Part shown: piece after piece, positions 61,342 to 64,000 of the stretch
How positions within the stretch are numbered: the stretch's first letter is position 1
How the letters are laid out: each line of letters begins with the position of its first letter
Origin: Vespa crabro
Lineage: Eukaryota; Arthropoda; Insecta; Hymenoptera; Vespidae
DNA: 64,000 nt
Reading direction: 5' to 3'
Assembly: GCF_910589235.1 (NCBI RefSeq)
Contig: NC_060969.1
Span: 1,280,001 to 1,344,000 of the forward strand
Position numbers and translations under genes: made by a program
The notes under the pieces: generated by a model
What the model saw: only the letters and a program-made list of their open reading frames with translations
The model's database searches: none
What the model was told of the DNA's origin: nothing

Positions 61342-62698
61342 AGAATAATGAATATCCCAACTGCCAAAGAAAACAATCGTTCAAAAAACTTACAGTTTAA
61401 TATTTTAAAATATTATAGTATACTGATAGGTATTTGTTAATTTAAATATCTGTACATAAAAAGGAATATTCACTGTTATACCTAATAAATGTAGATAATT
61501 GATATAATGTGTTTCTTACGAACATGTATCATAATTATTATGTACAGACAAAAATAAAAATGTTTAATATTTTTATATTTTGCACATTAAGATAATTCTA
61601 TCAACTATGATTGATCAATTGATAAAATAATTATATCGTTATTCATATAATCAAACAAACAATAATTCAATTTTATGGTTTAATTCATGTCAAAATCAAT
61701 AATATTTATTTTTAAAACAAATTTCTATAACTGTCTTCATAATGGATAATTCACTTTTATATATGACCATTAAACTATACTATAAAAAGATAGTCATTTG
61801 TATAGAATATATTTATAAATATATGATTTTTTTCGAGTATCACAATCACGGTATTCGCACATCAATGTGTGCACAGACTCGCGATTACTTAAAAATTATA
61901 AGTAATGTTTTCAAAATTTAAATGTGATGTTGTCTTTTTTATCCTTATATTTATCTGTATTTCTTACCCTACAGATCATATTAACTTTGATAATTTTTTA
62001 TATGTGGTACTATTTTAAAAGACAACGAGATTCTAGACTCATATAATTTTGTTTCATTGTTTTAATTCCGTATAACGATACGTGCCATAGTTCGTGTGAA
62101 TATTTCGAAGTAAAGCATTGAAGAAATAGAAAAAGATCGCACTGTATCAGATATATTATCGTTAATTGTGTATGAGATTATGATTTCTATATATTTTGCA
62201 ATATTCGATTTTCTTTCTTATATAACGAAGAAAAACTTTTACTAACATATTAATTAGTTTCAAAGATTTCATTATGATAAAACAATGATCAAGATTACTT
62301 TTCAAGAAATTCATGATCTTCACATAATTCAAGTTATCAAGATTGGTAAGATTATTAGTAAACTTATTATGCTTTTTATTAACTCTATTTATTGTAATTA
62401 TGTTAACATTTATTTTTATGATTGTTTTCTTTTATTTGTCATTAATTTCACTATATTTAGAATATATGCTTATGTCTGCGTGTGAATATGTAAAATTTGT
62501 CACCAAGTATGTTGCTCCATAGTTGAAATTTAGTTTGCAATGAAATATATGGTACCATTGTAAATGTCTCGATATTAAATATGATCTTTGTCTCCCTCCT
62601 CTATCATCGAACTGGTTCTCTGTTCAAACTATCTCACATTCTGTTTCTCATACACGTATATTCATTGCCCATGTATTTCACACAGTTAGATACGTTTG
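61342..62698. other. Downstream of MPC1
   Basis: MPC1 3' untranslated region with AATAAA at 61484, then AT-rich sequence. Possible faint exon-10 relic near 62470-62545; nothing else seen. Confidence 0.6.
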
Positions 62699-62873
62699 CT
62701 TGAAGTCCAGTTTCTTCTTTGAGCTACCTAGCCTAAAAAATCTGGATGCATAGGTAATTACTTATTCCTTTTCTTTGCCGTTATATTCGCAATACAGAAG
62801 TAACCACTGACTAAGGTTCAGGTTTACTATCTTGCTAGGGTATCCCATGTATCCCTCACTCATTAGAATGAAG
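62699..62873 (-). pseudogene. Decayed copy of exon 9 of the two-module ectodomain gene
   Basis: Read on the minus strand this segment matches exon 9 of the 812-residue gene (56723-56887): NLNLSQW against NLNHGYW, then a Y-x-C-x-x-NGK block, VITYAS against LITYAS, and a conserved KLDFK/KLEFK end. It has an in-frame TAA at 62762-62764 where the intact gene has tryptophan, and the donor after the last lysine is destroyed (CAAACG instead of GTAAGT). It lies 1.4 kb beyond MPC1, so a partial duplication or a dead tandem paralogue is likely. A weaker similarity to exon 10 may continue near 62470-62545. Confidence 0.75.
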
Positions 62874-63128
62874 TGTACTTTTGAAGATGAAATTCTCCCT
62901 TCAGTAGAGGGATCTAATCCTTTTATACCTTAATGCTTGACTGTGTTCTTTTACAGAACAGAAGTATACGGAATAACTAATATATTGTTAAAATTATACA
63001 AATATTTATTTTTTTTCTTTACAAATTTTTATTTTTATATAATACATACAAAATTTAAATCTTTTCTTTACTTCAAAAGAAAAAATAACTTTTTCTTCAA
63101 AAGATATACATATATTTTTTTTATAAAG

Positions 63129-63181
<53 letters not shown>

Positions 63182-63815
63182 AAGATCGAAAAAATAATTT
63201 TTCACTTATAGTATATATTATATTTAAATTAATTGATAATTGTAATGATTTTTCATGAGTAAAGATTTTTACATTTAAAAAATTTTCTATAGAACATAAA
63301 AATGTAGATATATATTTTTAAATATAGATATATATTAATAATATAATTAATATATATAAAATAATATAATATATATATATAATTTATTGTGTGCATGTGT
63401 CTATATATATATACAAATATCAAGAATATCAAGATTATTGTTCGCTTGGCAAAACATCATATACATTAATTCATCATAAGTACATATAGAAAATTAAATT
63501 TCTTTTAAAAAACAATTCTACTAACTGATTTAACATCATGTGAAAAATATTATTGCTTGTTAACTGTTAGCTTTATAATAAAAACTAATAATTTCAAAAT
63601 AAAATTCTAGAATTAATATTTTACACGGTATAACTTTTTATCCAATAATAATTTATAATAAATGAAAATAAATGATAATTTGTTAATATTAATGTGATTA
63701 CGTAAAATATATAAAAACGAAAATGTTATCATTCGTGCAAAAACAGTGATATTTATTGCATTCTCATAGAAAATAGAAAAAACAAAGCTATAACTTAATA
63801 CGACATAACATTTAG
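62874..63815. other. AT-rich spacer or intron before the last exon
   Basis: A (TA)n tract at 63139-63175. The final bases form the acceptor for the exon at 63816, so at least the right part is an intron. Confidence 0.55.
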
Positions 63816-64000
63816 GTGGCCTTTATTATGATAATAGATACGTTCGTCTTATAGTCCAACGACCCCCTATAGGTGCAGCTTCCCGAGCATACGAATATTC
63901 TTCTAGCGACGAAGGGGCATTATTGTCGCAATACGGGATTCACCCCTGTTTATCCGTAAAAAAAGGAGAATTTCTCATAGCCAAACAAGTTTCCAAGTCG
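63816..64000 (+). CDS. Open internal exon of an unidentified gene, running off the window
   Basis: After an acceptor (ACATTTAG, exon start 63816) the plus strand is open to the last base: one codon split by the intron, then GLYYDNRYVRLIVQRPPIGA, followed by a serine/acid patch EYSSSDEG and a KKGEFLIAKQVSKS end. GC content and codon use rise sharply at the acceptor, as at the other exons here. It has no ATG of its own and no donor inside the window. The family is not recognised. The opposite strand has stops and looks like a shadow. Confidence 0.55.

Noticed and set aside
63829..64000. Minus-strand frame ending APIGGRWTIRRT with an in-frame TGA
   Set aside because: The plus strand is fully open with a good acceptor; the minus frame needs stop readthrough.

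Overview
The window is eukaryotic and almost certainly from an insect, most likely a hymenopteran (bee, wasp or ant). The evidence is spliced genes with short introns that have GT-AG (once GC-AG) borders, a very AT-rich background with GC-richer islands, and protein families typical of insects: Warts, a CLIP-domain protease close to bee venom serine proteases, a Nurf-38-type pyrophosphatase and MPC1. No bacterial, viral or organellar gene was seen. The exact species cannot be read from the sequence.

Layout. Bases 1 to about 33,800 hold no gene I can support. This half is packed with microsatellites ((GA)n, (TA)n, (AAT)n, (GATA)n, (GGTC)n), homopolymers, small foldback or tandem elements, and unique GC-richer islands of 100-300 bp that look regulatory. 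At 33,832-33,933 (minus) a signal-peptide exon with a perfect splice donor starts a secreted protein. It reads leftwards into the desert, so much of the left half may be its first intron. A CpG-rich promoter-like island sits just upstream (34,180-34,640).

From 36.9 kb to the end the sequence is gene-rich: inorganic pyrophosphatase (minus, 6 exons, 36,966-39,510); CLIP-domain trypsin-like protease (minus, 6 exons, 39,901-42,901); the Hippo-pathway kinase Warts/LATS (plus, 4 coding exons, 47,840-51,657, with an upstream noncoding exon); an 812-residue secreted or surface protein with two tandem GPR158/179-like ectodomain modules but no seven-helix receptor (minus, 12 exons, 55,889-59,453); mitochondrial pyruvate carrier MPC1 (plus, 3 exons, 60,400-61,341); a decayed copy of one exon of the two-module protein (about 62,699-62,873, minus); and an unrecognised open exon running off the right edge (63,816-64,000, plus). 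Reading phase was checked across every splice junction of the five complete gene models.

The genes do not form one pathway. Pyrophosphatase and protease lie head-to-tail, Warts and the two-module gene converge, and the two-module gene and MPC1 diverge from a 0.95 kb spacer. The most unusual items are the two-module ectodomain protein with its exon relic, a perfect 62-bp palindrome near 45.5 kb, a hairpin plus overlapping upstream reading frame at the Warts start codon, and a 15-bp E-box minisatellite near 17.4 kb.
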